This document shows positions 27,701-34,896 of a DNA stretch of 49,672 nt, in pieces. The DNA is from Candidatus Aphodosoma intestinipullorum. GTDB taxonomy: Bacteria > Bacteroidota > Bacteroidia > Bacteroidales > Paludibacteraceae. Location: assembly GCA_017694515.1 (NCBI GenBank), contig JADIMV010000056.1, forward strand, positions 1-49,672, read 5' to 3'. Below the pieces are notes generated by a model. It saw only the letters and a list, made by a program, of their open reading frames with translations. It made no database searches and was not told the origin of the DNA. A program made the translations under genes and the position numbers. The stretch's first letter is position 1. Every line of letters begins with the position of its first letter.

Positions 27701-28938
27701 TCTCTTATCGATATTACGGCGTATACATTATCCTTATTCCCCAGCAGGCTCTTCGTCGTAGGTAGCACCACGCGCTGCCACTCACCGTTCGCCAGAGTTA
27801 TCTTCGCCAGTTCCGAATATGTACTCGTCAGAGTTATGTCGCTCTGCAACCCCACGCTCATCTCGTGGCTCCCATAGTCATCGGAATTATACGCCCAGAA
27901 CGAAATCTGCATATCGTTTGCAGCATGGCTTATTGCTTCTGTGAAGACAAATACTGTACCCTCACTGCCTTTCACTTTCACCGCCTTGCTCCCGTTCCGT
28001 CCTACCTCTGCGATACTCATGCTCGTGCCTCCGTCATCTCGCTTTTCCGTCCAGCATGACACATCGTTCTCATCCTCGAAATCTTTATTGATTGGCAGTT
28101 TGGCCGCTCCGCATTGTGTCCTGAACGTGAAATCGTCCGACCATCTTCCTTTGCCTAATGCTCCGCAGTCTGGCCGCAGCCTGACAGTGTACTCCACGTT
28201 CATGCCGAGATTCTCTATCGTCAGTTCCGGCATACCGCCTGTCTCCGCCCTGTATTCGCGTACCAATTCTCCGTCCTGCATCAGCTGCACATCCACCGCT
28301 GTCGATGCATTGCCTATCGTTGAAAGTGTCCATGTGATTGTAGCTGTCGATGCAGTCAGAGCCTTCTCCCTTACGCTCTCTATCATCGCGCACTGCGGTG
28401 CACGGTCTACCACTATATTATCGAGGAAAACCGTATCCATATTATATAAGTTCCTCATCGCGTAGAAGCACAGCGTAATTTCACCTGTCGGTGACTCCGG
28501 CAGCTCTTCCATCACGTGTACCCATCCTTTCACTCCGCTACTGACATTATACACGGGCTCACGCTCTATGGTCTTTCCCCCGTCGTATGACACAAGCAGT
28601 GAAAACTCAAAGTTCACATCGGGCAGCTTATAGTCGAACTCGACCACTAATCCGCTTTGTGATTTTACTGGTTCACTCTTTAGTATGGCGAACATCCCGC
28701 TCTCATATCCATCTGCATTATACATCATGCACACGGAACCGTCGAGACCGCCTCTGGCCGCCTCCCATCGGTAACCTCCTTTTATACTGTCATTATCCCA
28801 TCCGTCGGGTATTCCGCCTAATGGTACACTCTCGAAATCCTCCTCGAAAATCGGAGGCCGCACTTGTGCGTTCACCTCAACTGCCGCTGTCAGCAGCGCA
28901 CAGATGGCGAACCAAAGAATCTTTCTTTTCATAATCAT
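21727..28938 (-). CDS. Giant T9SS-exported adhesin, eight adhesin/Fn3 modules
   Basis: 2403 aa. Signal peptide MIMKRKILWFAICALLTAAV (the second ATG at 28932 may be the true start). I count eight modules of roughly 200-280 residues. Each opens with an F-E-D/E-x-F-E-type start (such as FEEDFESVPLG, EDGFEEGLSRCW, SEDFDSGEAGCWW), continues through a lectin-like domain to a YIDDVS/LDNI motif, and is followed by CxxP and a fibronectin type III domain. This is the cleaved-adhesin architecture of gingipain and hemagglutinin proteins. After them come several GCDSV-type repeats, and last a type A sorting domain (LVIAPNPTRTGITAYAEG to GMYIVRITGKDG). A surface adhesin binding host or sugar ligands is likely; no protease domain is seen. 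Confidence 0.9.
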   Translation of the reverse strand: MIMKRKILWFAICALLTAAVEVNAQVRPPIFEEDFESVPLGGIPDGWDNDSIKGGYRWEAARGGLDGSVCMMYNADGYESGMFAILKSEPVKSQSGLVVEFDYKLPDVNFEFSLLVSYDGGKTIEREPVYNVSSGVKGWVHVMEELPESPTGEITLCFYAMRNLYNMDTVFLDNIVVDRAPQCAMIESVREKALTASTATITWTLSTIGNASTAVDVQLMQDGELVREYRAETGGMPELTIENLGMNVEYTVRLRPDCGALGKGRWSDDFTFRTQCGAAKLPINKDFEDENDVSCWTEKRDDGGTSMSIAEVGRNGSKAVKVKGSEGTVFVFTEAISHAANDMQISFWAYNSDDYGSHEMSVGLQSDITLTSTYSELAKITLANGEWQRVVLPTTKSLLGNKDNVYAVISIRDFVDYGEGKDLYIDDFKVEEAPDCILPENVGLKSTGSTELEFEWDGEADLEVYNVRSAGDTVLLGVAKKSDGILSGLTASTDYSLRFKSKCSETERSEWGLDSISVRTTAEKVEKIECGFEDGLPAEWANIGYLQYGTMLEWTVTDEQHHSGDSALMLALSYGYNLQPVKLSLPPVEVTEKGYTLSLYIYRDEMSNSAVLNIYASDKPERDETAQLLGTVNAAYTEEPAVAQEGWYAYEWNITKPGLTYVFIEGTPGYGPLYIDDVSLDVSPACRRPSGIALTAGEITDKATVTWSAGGTETEWEITYSYEGIEEPVTDRVTGTPQYEITGLEGNTAYTLNVSVKAVCGSDGESEAATGSFTFRTECTPIDVVNDIFTEDFSTDTRYCWEIVKMSGYEYNAPVIEDGAGYALKASCIIAMPEFNYTSLKEYKLTFEYTGAEDTKLEAGVINDMAYPDETFISMRSIEGPTESSSQYTVTFEEYDGAGRLAFRFTNNAFIIWYASYLNNIRLTPLNPPCPDTELELGQYTANSAEVEALSTGIDKFDFEYGEAGFTHGEGTTLEDQPAKVTLIGLSPDTEYDVYARSVCDNGEGIWSLKLRFRTRCGAFEVTEETPFEDGFEEGLSRCWVRETISNSGWSAVETDGYNSTAHSGTGILSLNGSVADETEADLYYPIEFKAGEKYEFECWYSTAGDATLGISLCDVVGDAAPEIVRNEQLKELDRGGQMRPSQYERLNFVFVPNEDAAYLRIKGSLGMNILGNGIYLDDVAVRKISCEYIDMNTIHVLGLTDVSARIEWGAVSAESYNVKIATKEIDPESETGDAYDGASSAGNVHNATGLVMATTYYIYVQSVCGADGSSDWVGPVTFETMCPETDLALEDFEEEGVLDCWRHEGGSVSESSDTAYSGEASVLFGGDGVTRLMSPTISVSPLSGYMVSLHAYTESMATLTIGVVPDAGEPGNYLPIVSDVQVSYQEGWKEVTAYFDILGEEGLETYAASKNIIIIAEGKVYIDDVSLQPIPECRKPQNVTINTLTGDEVTFTWTAATGDTYRAVLKQGEETVKELTENVVSPLTIDGLTPAESYTLEMTSVCAGGNESEATTVEFNTQTVYSFPYYNNFDGVAVGNTLPTNWTNVIKEGINANVPENNWIVGVEEDNGTPSLMYRSTASSVSFNDDDPTASIVQSPIIDLTEAEEAQLSFSFLAGEPIDVLLSTDGGRSFDIKLCKDIASEYSTVRYSYIWTDVSFDISQYCGQEVVIGIRAAGQSAAFIVETYIDNFSIAPKNECSVPQGFKATVPSVLSGAVELSVENVPTEQWQVMIGEPGFDPNKGGLDTLTFMEKTNMVTNLAEEQAYDAYARSVCSVGMYSLWAGPIAFVTNGPAEAPCGTLSAPYSEDFDSGEAGCWWSMAASVEYPWEHFTENGGNGVMKFNSRDNALNSMDILYSPTISVAEAGYSMSIDYIDPEGGAVSIYLSEDGGKTYCDTLVNKATGITMWQTAFAELDEYVGKEIVLAIAGVSNYSLKDGAYIYVDNFRVGKTVEKTLRDTSCYESAYDAYGFMIPSGGLSYGENRLTRVALSGSEEPDTLYNLTVYVPNTDYYIEDVYVKGEPYTGHGFTDLNVEYPEYFAYGTSKSCGCDSVTHLLLSEVVLEEEIYDSICEGDTYTFCGEEKNVSGTYTCEETVEGDRTFTTTLHLTVLPSVIERKDTVCEADLPYVFGEQTLTETGVYEKDSTYANGCGCTVRLDLLVVKLEERIDTVICQGSYVEIDGVRYSTEGEHRIQQPMLGGCGRTLILDIKLTPADTVTYYTVACEGKPIYDPGFAGTMVYNDTVLYRTDKTAGGCDSVTKLVAEYHETVEVFDTVNTAENVYRYDGQDLVTPGDYESKGLTADGCDSIHHLHLTFTTGIEGAEVLNLVIAPNPTRTGITAYAEGPWTEADVEEGLTLEILDAAGRRIRMETVRRVPIAIDGLNVSGMYIVRITGKDGTTYTGRLIVK

Positions 28939-28988
28939 GCTTTTTTTATAGATTAAACATTACAGTAAACCGGTCATATATCTCGACG

Positions 28989-29038
28989 CTAAAACAATGT
29001 TAAAAACACGTACTCTCGGACTGGCTTCAGGCTACCTT
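28989..29038 (+). repeat. Intergenic repeat, copy D
   Basis: TAAAACAATGTTAAAAACAC then GTACTCTCGG, with a shorter, diverged GC-rich half. It lies in the 104-base gap between the two leftward T9SS genes, directly after the 29043 stop codon, so here it could also act on the transcript of the upstream gene. Confidence 0.7.
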
Positions 29039-29042
29039 CTCC

Positions 29043-32000
29043 TTACCTTGTCACTATCTTGTACACTCTCGCCGTCTCCCCCTCGCCTATCCTTAGCACA
29101 TACACTCCCTGCCTTGCTGGGGTAGTGAAGTATGGGTCTCCCTCCTCGACAAGCTGCTCACCGCAATACACCCCGCTCACGTCCCACAGCCTTACCGTCA
29201 CCTCTCCGCGCACATTCTCAACCCTTACGCGGCTCATCACTCCCGCAGCCGTTGACTGCGGATAAGGGAATGTATCCGTCCGCGCTTCGGCTACTATGCC
29301 GCACGTCATCAGACGCACTCCGTCATCACTCCTCGTCACCTCCGCACTATATACGTCGCCCGCCTCGAACGCCTCGCCTTCGCCTAAATACAGGTACGAC
29401 CCGTTCTCCCCGTTTACAGCCTCTCCATTCCTGTACCATTGGAAATCCGTAAACTCATACCCGCCGTTGTACTCCGCGTTCGTCAGTGCCATCACGTTGT
29501 TCCACTTCTGCCTTATCACGCTCGAAGGGTACAGCACCTCGAACGGCAGCGTCACGCTCTTCCCGCCGCACGTCCTGTCTACCACCTCCACTTCAGCTTC
29601 ATATCTGTCCGGCCTCACGCTGTCGGGCAGCATCACTTTCAGATAGCCGTTCTCCGCCGTCACGCTGTCCACTTCCGCAAATCCTGCCGCAGTGGCCTTC
29701 TCACCCCACCTCAGGTTATAATGCGACACCTTCCCCGCCGTCACCTCCACAGGCACATAGAACGCCTCGTCGTCTCCGCACACCTTCCCTATGCTGTCGA
29801 ACTCCACCTCCGCACACTCCGTCGTTATCTCCACCGTCTGTGGTGCGCTCTCGCACTCAAGCTCGTTGTAGCACACTATCGTATATTCCCCCACCGGCAG
29901 CGAATCTAATCGCCCGTTTGGCTCGCCGTTCACCGTGTACCACGTCCCCGGCAGTGTGTCCGCTATCATTATCCGCCCTGAGTTCGGCCCGTCTGTTGCG
30001 TTCTCTGTCGTCAGGCTGAACGTCACCTCCGGCAACACTGTCAGTTTCACATGGACTACGCTGTCGCACCCGCCGCTTGACTCTAATTTGGTCGTGAAGT
30101 CGCCCGAAAAAGTGAAGTTGCTCCTCCCGACGGTCAGCGTGTCTCCGTGGCATATCGTCGTGTCCATCTCCGTCTCGTACTGTTCAACTACGCTGATTCT
30201 CACCACATGAGTGCTGTCGCAGCCCGCGTACGACTTCACAGGTTGCAGCACATGGTCACCCGCTTCCTTATAAGCAACCCCGTTTATGATATACGGGTTG
30301 CCTCCCTCGCATATAGTGACGAATGTCGTATCCCACACATCGCCTACCGCCGGTACTGTTATCGTAGTGTCCCACACGTCCTCGCACATCCAGTCCACTA
30401 TGCCCGCCCGCAGCGTCACGTGCAGTGTGCCGCCTTCGTCCGGCATATCCACCACCGGATGTCTCTCTGTCGAGGTACGTCCGTCCCCGAAATCCCACTC
30501 GAAATCCTCTATCATCTCAGGCGACACTCCCGCCCGCGTCTCTATATAGCTCAGGTTGTTGAGCCTCACTGCGTTCTTGCACTCCTCTGGACTCCACACC
30601 GCTTCGAACTTCGCTTTCGGGAAACGAGGTTGCAGTACAGCGTCCAGTGTGAAATAACATCCCGGGTTCTCTTTCAGTATGCAGTCGCAGCTGTAAGTCG
30701 TCGTGTCGTTGTCGCTTATCTTCAGCGTCCTCTGGTCTGCGCCCGGAATCTCCTCGTCTGGTGCATACTTCTTGTACCACCGGTAGTTGAACCCCTCCGG
30801 TGCGGTTATCTCGTCCGTCTTGAAATCTCCGCACGTCAGCCCCTCTAAGCTCCCGCTTGTACATCCGAGCGTGAAATAGGCATATCCGAAATGCCCGCTC
30901 TGCGTACAGTCGTTCGTTGACAGCCTTATCTTTATTGTCCTGTCCCCAGCTGCCGCATAGTCGGCAAGGCTTATTCCTATCGTAGTCCAGTCCTTGTATA
31001 TTATTGGCGCGGCATAGCTCTCCAAATCTGCCTGATACCATCCCTCTGTCAGCAGGTCAAATGACGCATAGAAGTCTATTGACCCGCACATGGGGTCAAG
31101 TACTCTTCCATCCTCGTCAACAAACTCCAGATGGAACTTCGGCATCTGGTCATCTGAATGTCCTGACGGCACTTCGAGCACCACTGCATACTTCATTACT
31201 AACACTACGTTTGACCCGGAGTCTAATGCCATCGTGTACTCTATCGCTTCCGACTGCGCTAGCTTCCAGTTGCCTAAGCGTATGGAGACGAACTCTCCGT
31301 CCGGGATAACCCTCAGCTTGCCGCCCGTGCGTGGGTCGTACTCCATCGTGTCTGTATTGACGCAATGCCTCGGCGGGTCGCCGGCTATGCCGTATCGGTC
31401 TATCCCCACCGTCTTGAACGGGTTTTCCTCCTCGTCGCTCAGGTAGCACGTGACTCCCTCGCCTTCTAAATTGATATAGTCTATGCAAAGACCCTCTGTA
31501 TCGTTGACAAGCACATTGTCGTGCAGATACCATATACTCGTATCCCCGTTGCAGATTACCCTCGACTGTATGTTGTACACTCCTTTCGTTACTCCGCTGA
31601 TTGTCACCGTGCCTCCCGTTATATTCAGTATCGTGTCAGAAACTCCCCCAGTTCCGGAGTATTTGATTTCATACACTGCCCCAGGCTCTGCATCCCATGT
31701 CAGCTTTATGTTGTCCATGTCCACATCGCTTTCTATATCGGGCTTGCCGCAACTGTTTCGCGATATTTGTATATCGTCGATACATGCCGAACCCATCATG
31801 CTGTTCTGGTCGTTGTTCACCCATAGGAATGCCAGCATCATCGGCACTCCCTGCGATGTGACTGTGGTTTGTTCCACCCTCCATGTCGTGTTTTCCGAAA
31901 AGAACCTTCCCCTGTATGGATGACTCGTTGTTGCCCATGACGGCAGGGAGGGTGCGAGGATAGTGGCTATATCCTCATTAGCGTTTATCCATGCTACATA

Positions 32001-32537
32001 CATTCCGTCTCTGTTGTTATATCCTCCGTCAGTATTTGATTCCACCTCCCCGTACGCTTTCCATGCGAATGACAGGTCGTATGTCCCCGCCGGGAGGTTG
32101 AACGTCCGCGCCGCCACAATGTTCACCGTACTGTTCGAATATGAGGCTGAGGTGTCCGGCGTGAGGCTCAGATCCGAAATCAGCAGCGAATGCTCCCCGC
32201 CGAACCGTTCCTTCGTTGACACGTACCACCTGTTTTTCGCCACGCTGCCGTTGATGCCGCTGTTCATCACCCATTGCGCGTTCTCGACTTCATCCTCCCA
32301 TCCATTGAAATAGGGTAGTGTGATGTTCTGCGCTCCTGCCGGGACGGACAGCAGGAGAAACAGCACGGACAGAGTAAATACCAGTACGTATTTTCCCCGC
32401 CTGACCTCTGCGATATACTTGTATCTGTTAAGATTAACACTCTGATAGCTGTCCGAAGGACTCATTTTATATTCAAGTTTAGAATGATTAATGGCTTTAA
32501 CTTTCTTCCCATCCTTCATATCCTGATAAATTTTCAT
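29043..32537 (-). CDS. T9SS-exported surface protein, paralogue of the 18418-21624 protein
   Basis: 1164 aa. The first ~50 residues precede an obvious signal peptide (GKYVLVFTLSVLFLLLSVPA, cleaved near GAQ), so the true start may be later, for example the ATG at 32465 (MSPSDSYQ), or the protein has an extended signal. Order: jelly-roll/adhesin-like start (LPYFNGWEDE), Fn3 (CGKPDIESDVDMDNIKLTW), a long beta region, PKD-like (EWDFGDGRTSTERHPVV), CDSTHVVRIS and CDSVVHVKLT repeats, and a C-terminal sorting domain ending GVYVLRIGEGETARVYKIV. Its architecture and many segments match the 18418 protein; these two flank the giant adhesin. Surface attachment by T9SS is inferred from the tail. Confidence 0.88.
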   Translation of the reverse strand: MKIYQDMKDGKKVKAINHSKLEYKMSPSDSYQSVNLNRYKYIAEVRRGKYVLVFTLSVLFLLLSVPAGAQNITLPYFNGWEDEVENAQWVMNSGINGSVAKNRWYVSTKERFGGEHSLLISDLSLTPDTSASYSNSTVNIVAARTFNLPAGTYDLSFAWKAYGEVESNTDGGYNNRDGMYVAWINANEDIATILAPSLPSWATTSHPYRGRFFSENTTWRVEQTTVTSQGVPMMLAFLWVNNDQNSMMGSACIDDIQISRNSCGKPDIESDVDMDNIKLTWDAEPGAVYEIKYSGTGGVSDTILNITGGTVTISGVTKGVYNIQSRVICNGDTSIWYLHDNVLVNDTEGLCIDYINLEGEGVTCYLSDEEENPFKTVGIDRYGIAGDPPRHCVNTDTMEYDPRTGGKLRVIPDGEFVSIRLGNWKLAQSEAIEYTMALDSGSNVVLVMKYAVVLEVPSGHSDDQMPKFHLEFVDEDGRVLDPMCGSIDFYASFDLLTEGWYQADLESYAAPIIYKDWTTIGISLADYAAAGDRTIKIRLSTNDCTQSGHFGYAYFTLGCTSGSLEGLTCGDFKTDEITAPEGFNYRWYKKYAPDEEIPGADQRTLKISDNDTTTYSCDCILKENPGCYFTLDAVLQPRFPKAKFEAVWSPEECKNAVRLNNLSYIETRAGVSPEMIEDFEWDFGDGRTSTERHPVVDMPDEGGTLHVTLRAGIVDWMCEDVWDTTITVPAVGDVWDTTFVTICEGGNPYIINGVAYKEAGDHVLQPVKSYAGCDSTHVVRISVVEQYETEMDTTICHGDTLTVGRSNFTFSGDFTTKLESSGGCDSVVHVKLTVLPEVTFSLTTENATDGPNSGRIMIADTLPGTWYTVNGEPNGRLDSLPVGEYTIVCYNELECESAPQTVEITTECAEVEFDSIGKVCGDDEAFYVPVEVTAGKVSHYNLRWGEKATAAGFAEVDSVTAENGYLKVMLPDSVRPDRYEAEVEVVDRTCGGKSVTLPFEVLYPSSVIRQKWNNVMALTNAEYNGGYEFTDFQWYRNGEAVNGENGSYLYLGEGEAFEAGDVYSAEVTRSDDGVRLMTCGIVAEARTDTFPYPQSTAAGVMSRVRVENVRGEVTVRLWDVSGVYCGEQLVEEGDPYFTTPARQGVYVLRIGEGETARVYKIVTR

Positions 32538-32577
32538 GTTATCCGTCTTTTAGATTGAAAATCATTAGCGGCAAGTC

Positions 32578-32599
32578 CCATACGCGAAAAATCGTATGG
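32578..32599. other. Hairpin in the leader of the 29043-32537 gene
   Basis: CCATACG (32578-32584) pairs with CGTATGG (32593-32599) around an eight-base loop, about 45 bases before the gene start. A possible mRNA leader structure; no known regulator recognised. The rest of 32600-32846 holds nothing I can assign. Confidence 0.35.
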
Positions 32600-32846
32600 C
32601 GTACGGAAAAAACCGCAAACGCGGGTACATGCTGCTTTCCTTATATGTGATGGAAAGTCTATGCTGCTGCCCCCCTTTCGTTTGCCTAAATATACCGAGT
32701 CAGACCCTTTCTTTCAAGCCAATTTGTCAAAAAAAAAAACGGTTGTTTATTTAACGAAAAGACAAGACGGTCAATTCGCATACATATCTTCGGCTTATTG
32801 AATTGAAGAGCGATGCCGGTTGCAGGTAGGGTAGTGGAATAAGAAA

Positions 32847-32879
32847 ACTCCCGCATCGGCTCTATGCCGATACGGGAGT
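32847..32879 (-). terminator. Terminator hairpin, probably for the hmu operon
   Basis: ACTCCCGCATCGGC (32847-32860) pairs with GCCGATACGGGAGT (32866-32879), one mismatch, five-base loop. On the minus strand it is followed by TTTTCTT. It is the first terminator met after hmuV, beyond the MITE. Confidence 0.65.
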
Positions 32880-32984
32880 CTGACCACCTGAAGAATGAAA
32901 AAATTACATTATAGCGTAGGTTCTGACAGAGACCATGCACTATACTGTGTCCGGTAGTGCCGTGGCTTTGCGCGGTTTGCTTTA

Positions 32985-33243
32985 CCCCAAATCGGTCGTT
33001 AGAATTTGAGCTGATTTCTATGTTTATGGTGAGTAGATTAATACGACACTTTCCCGAAGGCATAGCGGGCTATGTCGAGGAAAAGTGCGTATTAAGATAC
33101 CGCCAGAAACCGGAAAGCAGCCAAATAGTTTACTAAAAGTGGATTTAGGCAAAACTCTAAATGTTCTATTGCATATCAAATGGATATCTGGAGAAAAACT
33201 GGCTTGCGCAAACTCCCCAAAACGTTCTGATGACCGTTTGGGG
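32985..33243 (+). mobile_element. MITE copy 1, 259 bp, downstream of hmuV
   Basis: Ends CCCCAAATCGGTCGTTAGAA on the left and TTCTGATGACCGTTTGGGG on the right: imperfect inverted repeats of about 19-20 bases. The flanking bases TTTA (32981-32984 and 33244-33247) are a likely target duplication, and the right one contains the hmuV stop codon. Inside lies a near-palindrome (GGCATAGCGGGCTATGTC) and a 38-codon frame, 33020-33136. It matches the second copy at 39350-39609 with roughly 20 differences by eye, in the same orientation. The CC ends and 4-5-base duplications resemble the IS1380 family, but this is only a suggestion. Confidence 0.85.
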
Positions 33244-33244
33244 T

Positions 33245-33574
33245 TTACTCCGGCACATAGATTATCTCGCCGTTTTCCAGTTCGTATGCTATGCCGACTT
33301 TCCTCCCGCGCTTGCCAGATGTCTTGTCTTGGTCTTCCGATGGGGTATAGCGGTTTATCCTCTGCCCCTCCTTGGATATGATTTCCATATTCTCTTTGCC
33401 GGGGTTTTTCACTATCGTGAAATCCTCTTGGCTGAACATCTCGGTCATGTCGTAGCGCGTGACGAGTGCGACCATCAGTGCCACGGCAAAGACCATCGCC
33501 ACATCGAAGAGGTTGCCCACCACGCTCATCGGGTCACTCTCCTCCTCCTTGCCTATAAGTCGTCTGCGTCTCAT
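33245..33574 (-). CDS. hmuV: DUF2149 membrane protein, HmuV-like
   Basis: 109 aa with one N-terminal membrane segment (about residues 20-42, VGNLFDVAMVFAVALMVALV) after the Asp/Arg-rich MRRRRLIGKEEESDPM. The layout and the DPMSVVGNLFDVAMVFAVAL motif match DUF2149, the HmuV type of the Porphyromonas hmuYRSTUV operon. By analogy with ExbD next to ExbB, it may form a membrane complex with HmuU that energises HmuS, but the mechanism is not established. Its start lies three bases after the hmuU stop, so the genes are translated as a unit. A MITE abuts the stop codon without altering the protein. Confidence 0.85.
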   Translation of the reverse strand: MRRRRLIGKEEESDPMSVVGNLFDVAMVFAVALMVALVTRYDMTEMFSQEDFTIVKNPGKENMEIISKEGQRINRYTPSEDQDKTSGKRGRKVGIAYELENGEIIYVPE

Positions 33575-33577
33575 CTC

Positions 33578-34177
33578 TCACCCCTCCTTCTTGGCGTTCA
33601 ACAGTTCGGCGACGAATTCGAGGTTTGTCATATCCTGCATGTACCATCGGTTTTTGACCTGCTGGGTCATGAAGCCTACGGCACTTGAGAACAGCCCGAC
33701 GACAGTCGTTGCGAATGCCACCTGCATATTGTATGCCATTGACGATATGTCGCCTGTCGACAGCCCCACGAGCGCAGGCCCCATAGGTATCAGCGTACCC
33801 ATCAGTCCGAGCATAGGGCCGAGCTTGGTGAGTGTCTTCGATGAGGCGAGGTCTTTGTCTGCTTCTATCTCGAAGTCGGCAAGCAGACGGCCTATATGCG
33901 CAGGGCTATCCTTGTGCGCCAATATCTCACGCAGGTATCTCGCGGCGAGCGAAACGTTTTTCTGCGGCAGTTCCGCTTGTAGTTCATCCACTCTGTCCGC
34001 CGTCAGCCCCTCTATTTTGAGCCGTAGCGCACGCCCCGACTTGCGTATGTTCAGGTACTGTCCGAAGAAACTGCCTATGAGCAGCAGCGACCGCAGAAAA
34101 AGCAATATGAGAAGAACTATCACGGGGACAAGCAGTCCCTCCGAAATCCAAAACAATATGTCTGATATGAAATTCAT
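33578..34177 (-). CDS. hmuU: MotA/TolQ/ExbB-type proton channel protein, HmuU-like
   Basis: 199 aa with three membrane segments: near residues 10-33 (EGLLVPVIVLLILLFLRSLL), about 122-145 (LGPMLGLMGTLIPMGPALVG) and about 155-180 (NMQVAFATTVVGLFSSAVGF). The last two and the LGPMLGLMGTLIPMGPAL and ATTVVG motifs are characteristic of the MotA/TolQ/ExbB family. It probably uses the proton gradient to drive the HmuS step, by analogy with ExbB, though this is not proven. Spaced five bases after hmuT and three before hmuV. Confidence 0.88.
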   Translation of the reverse strand: MNFISDILFWISEGLLVPVIVLLILLFLRSLLLIGSFFGQYLNIRKSGRALRLKIEGLTADRVDELQAELPQKNVSLAARYLREILAHKDSPAHIGRLLADFEIEADKDLASSKTLTKLGPMLGLMGTLIPMGPALVGLSTGDISSMAYNMQVAFATTVVGLFSSAVGFMTQQVKNRWYMQDMTNLEFVAELLNAKKEG

Positions 34178-34182
34178 AATGG

Positions 34183-34887
34183 TTATCTTTTTGTTTGTCT
34201 ATTATTGATGTATCTGTTTTTGATTAAGTAATAAATCCAGCCGGAAATCAGTCCGCCGAGTGTCATCCCTGCTATGCCCGCCAATGCGCCCCAATGCACT
34301 TCGGCTATGCCCTCCACTGCCGTGCGCCCGTTGACAGTGGCCACTATGCCGAAAATGCCGATTAGCGCATTCGCGATGAAAAGCAGTTCGAGGCGTATCT
34401 CCTTCTCCGGCAATGTCTTCCGTATAAGCCATGAGCCGGCAGGGATGATAATTAGCACGGCGGCTGCAAGACTCCACGCTACGGCAGGGAAACTGTAGCC
34501 CGGGAATGAGAACACGGCGTAGACCAGTGCGCTGAACAGCACGGGGAATATCAGTACTCCGGGAAACCAGCGCAGCAGTTTATACACTGTCAGTCTCCAT
34601 TTCTTTATATGCCCTTCGGTCTGTATGTTCACGGCCATGATGCAGAATGCCATCTGCAACGCCACCTCTACGCTCAGCACCACCGAGGTGTCGAGCATCA
34701 GCTGCGGGTTGGCGAGCCATGCCTCTATCTGGCTGCGCGACTGCTCTATCGCCACTGGCCACATCAGCCCCGTGAATAGCGCGGCCACGAGGGCTATCAC
34801 CCCGACGGATAGCAGCTTGCGGAAACTCTGTTTCAGCATGAAGCTGAAGCAGACTAATATCATCAGCACTAATACTATCGTCTCCAT
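34183..34887 (-). CDS. hmuT: Polytopic membrane protein, HmuT-like
   Basis: 234 aa with about six membrane segments, among them METIVLVLMILVCFSFML and AGIAGMTLGGLISGWIYYLI. No enzymatic motif is seen. Position between the CobN-like HmuS and the ExbB-like HmuU identifies it as the HmuT of this locus type; the sequence alone would not. It may be an inner-membrane partner of HmuS. It starts nine bases after hmuS ends. Confidence 0.8.
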   Translation of the reverse strand: METIVLVLMILVCFSFMLKQSFRKLLSVGVIALVAALFTGLMWPVAIEQSRSQIEAWLANPQLMLDTSVVLSVEVALQMAFCIMAVNIQTEGHIKKWRLTVYKLLRWFPGVLIFPVLFSALVYAVFSFPGYSFPAVAWSLAAAVLIIIPAGSWLIRKTLPEKEIRLELLFIANALIGIFGIVATVNGRTAVEGIAEVHWGALAGIAGMTLGGLISGWIYYLIKNRYINNRQTKR

Positions 34888-34896
34888 ACGCCGCCC

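Noticed and set aside
32686-33063. 125-codon minus-strand frame downstream of hmuV
   Set aside because: It runs through the terminator hairpin and into the MITE, with no ribosome site and no recognisable domain.
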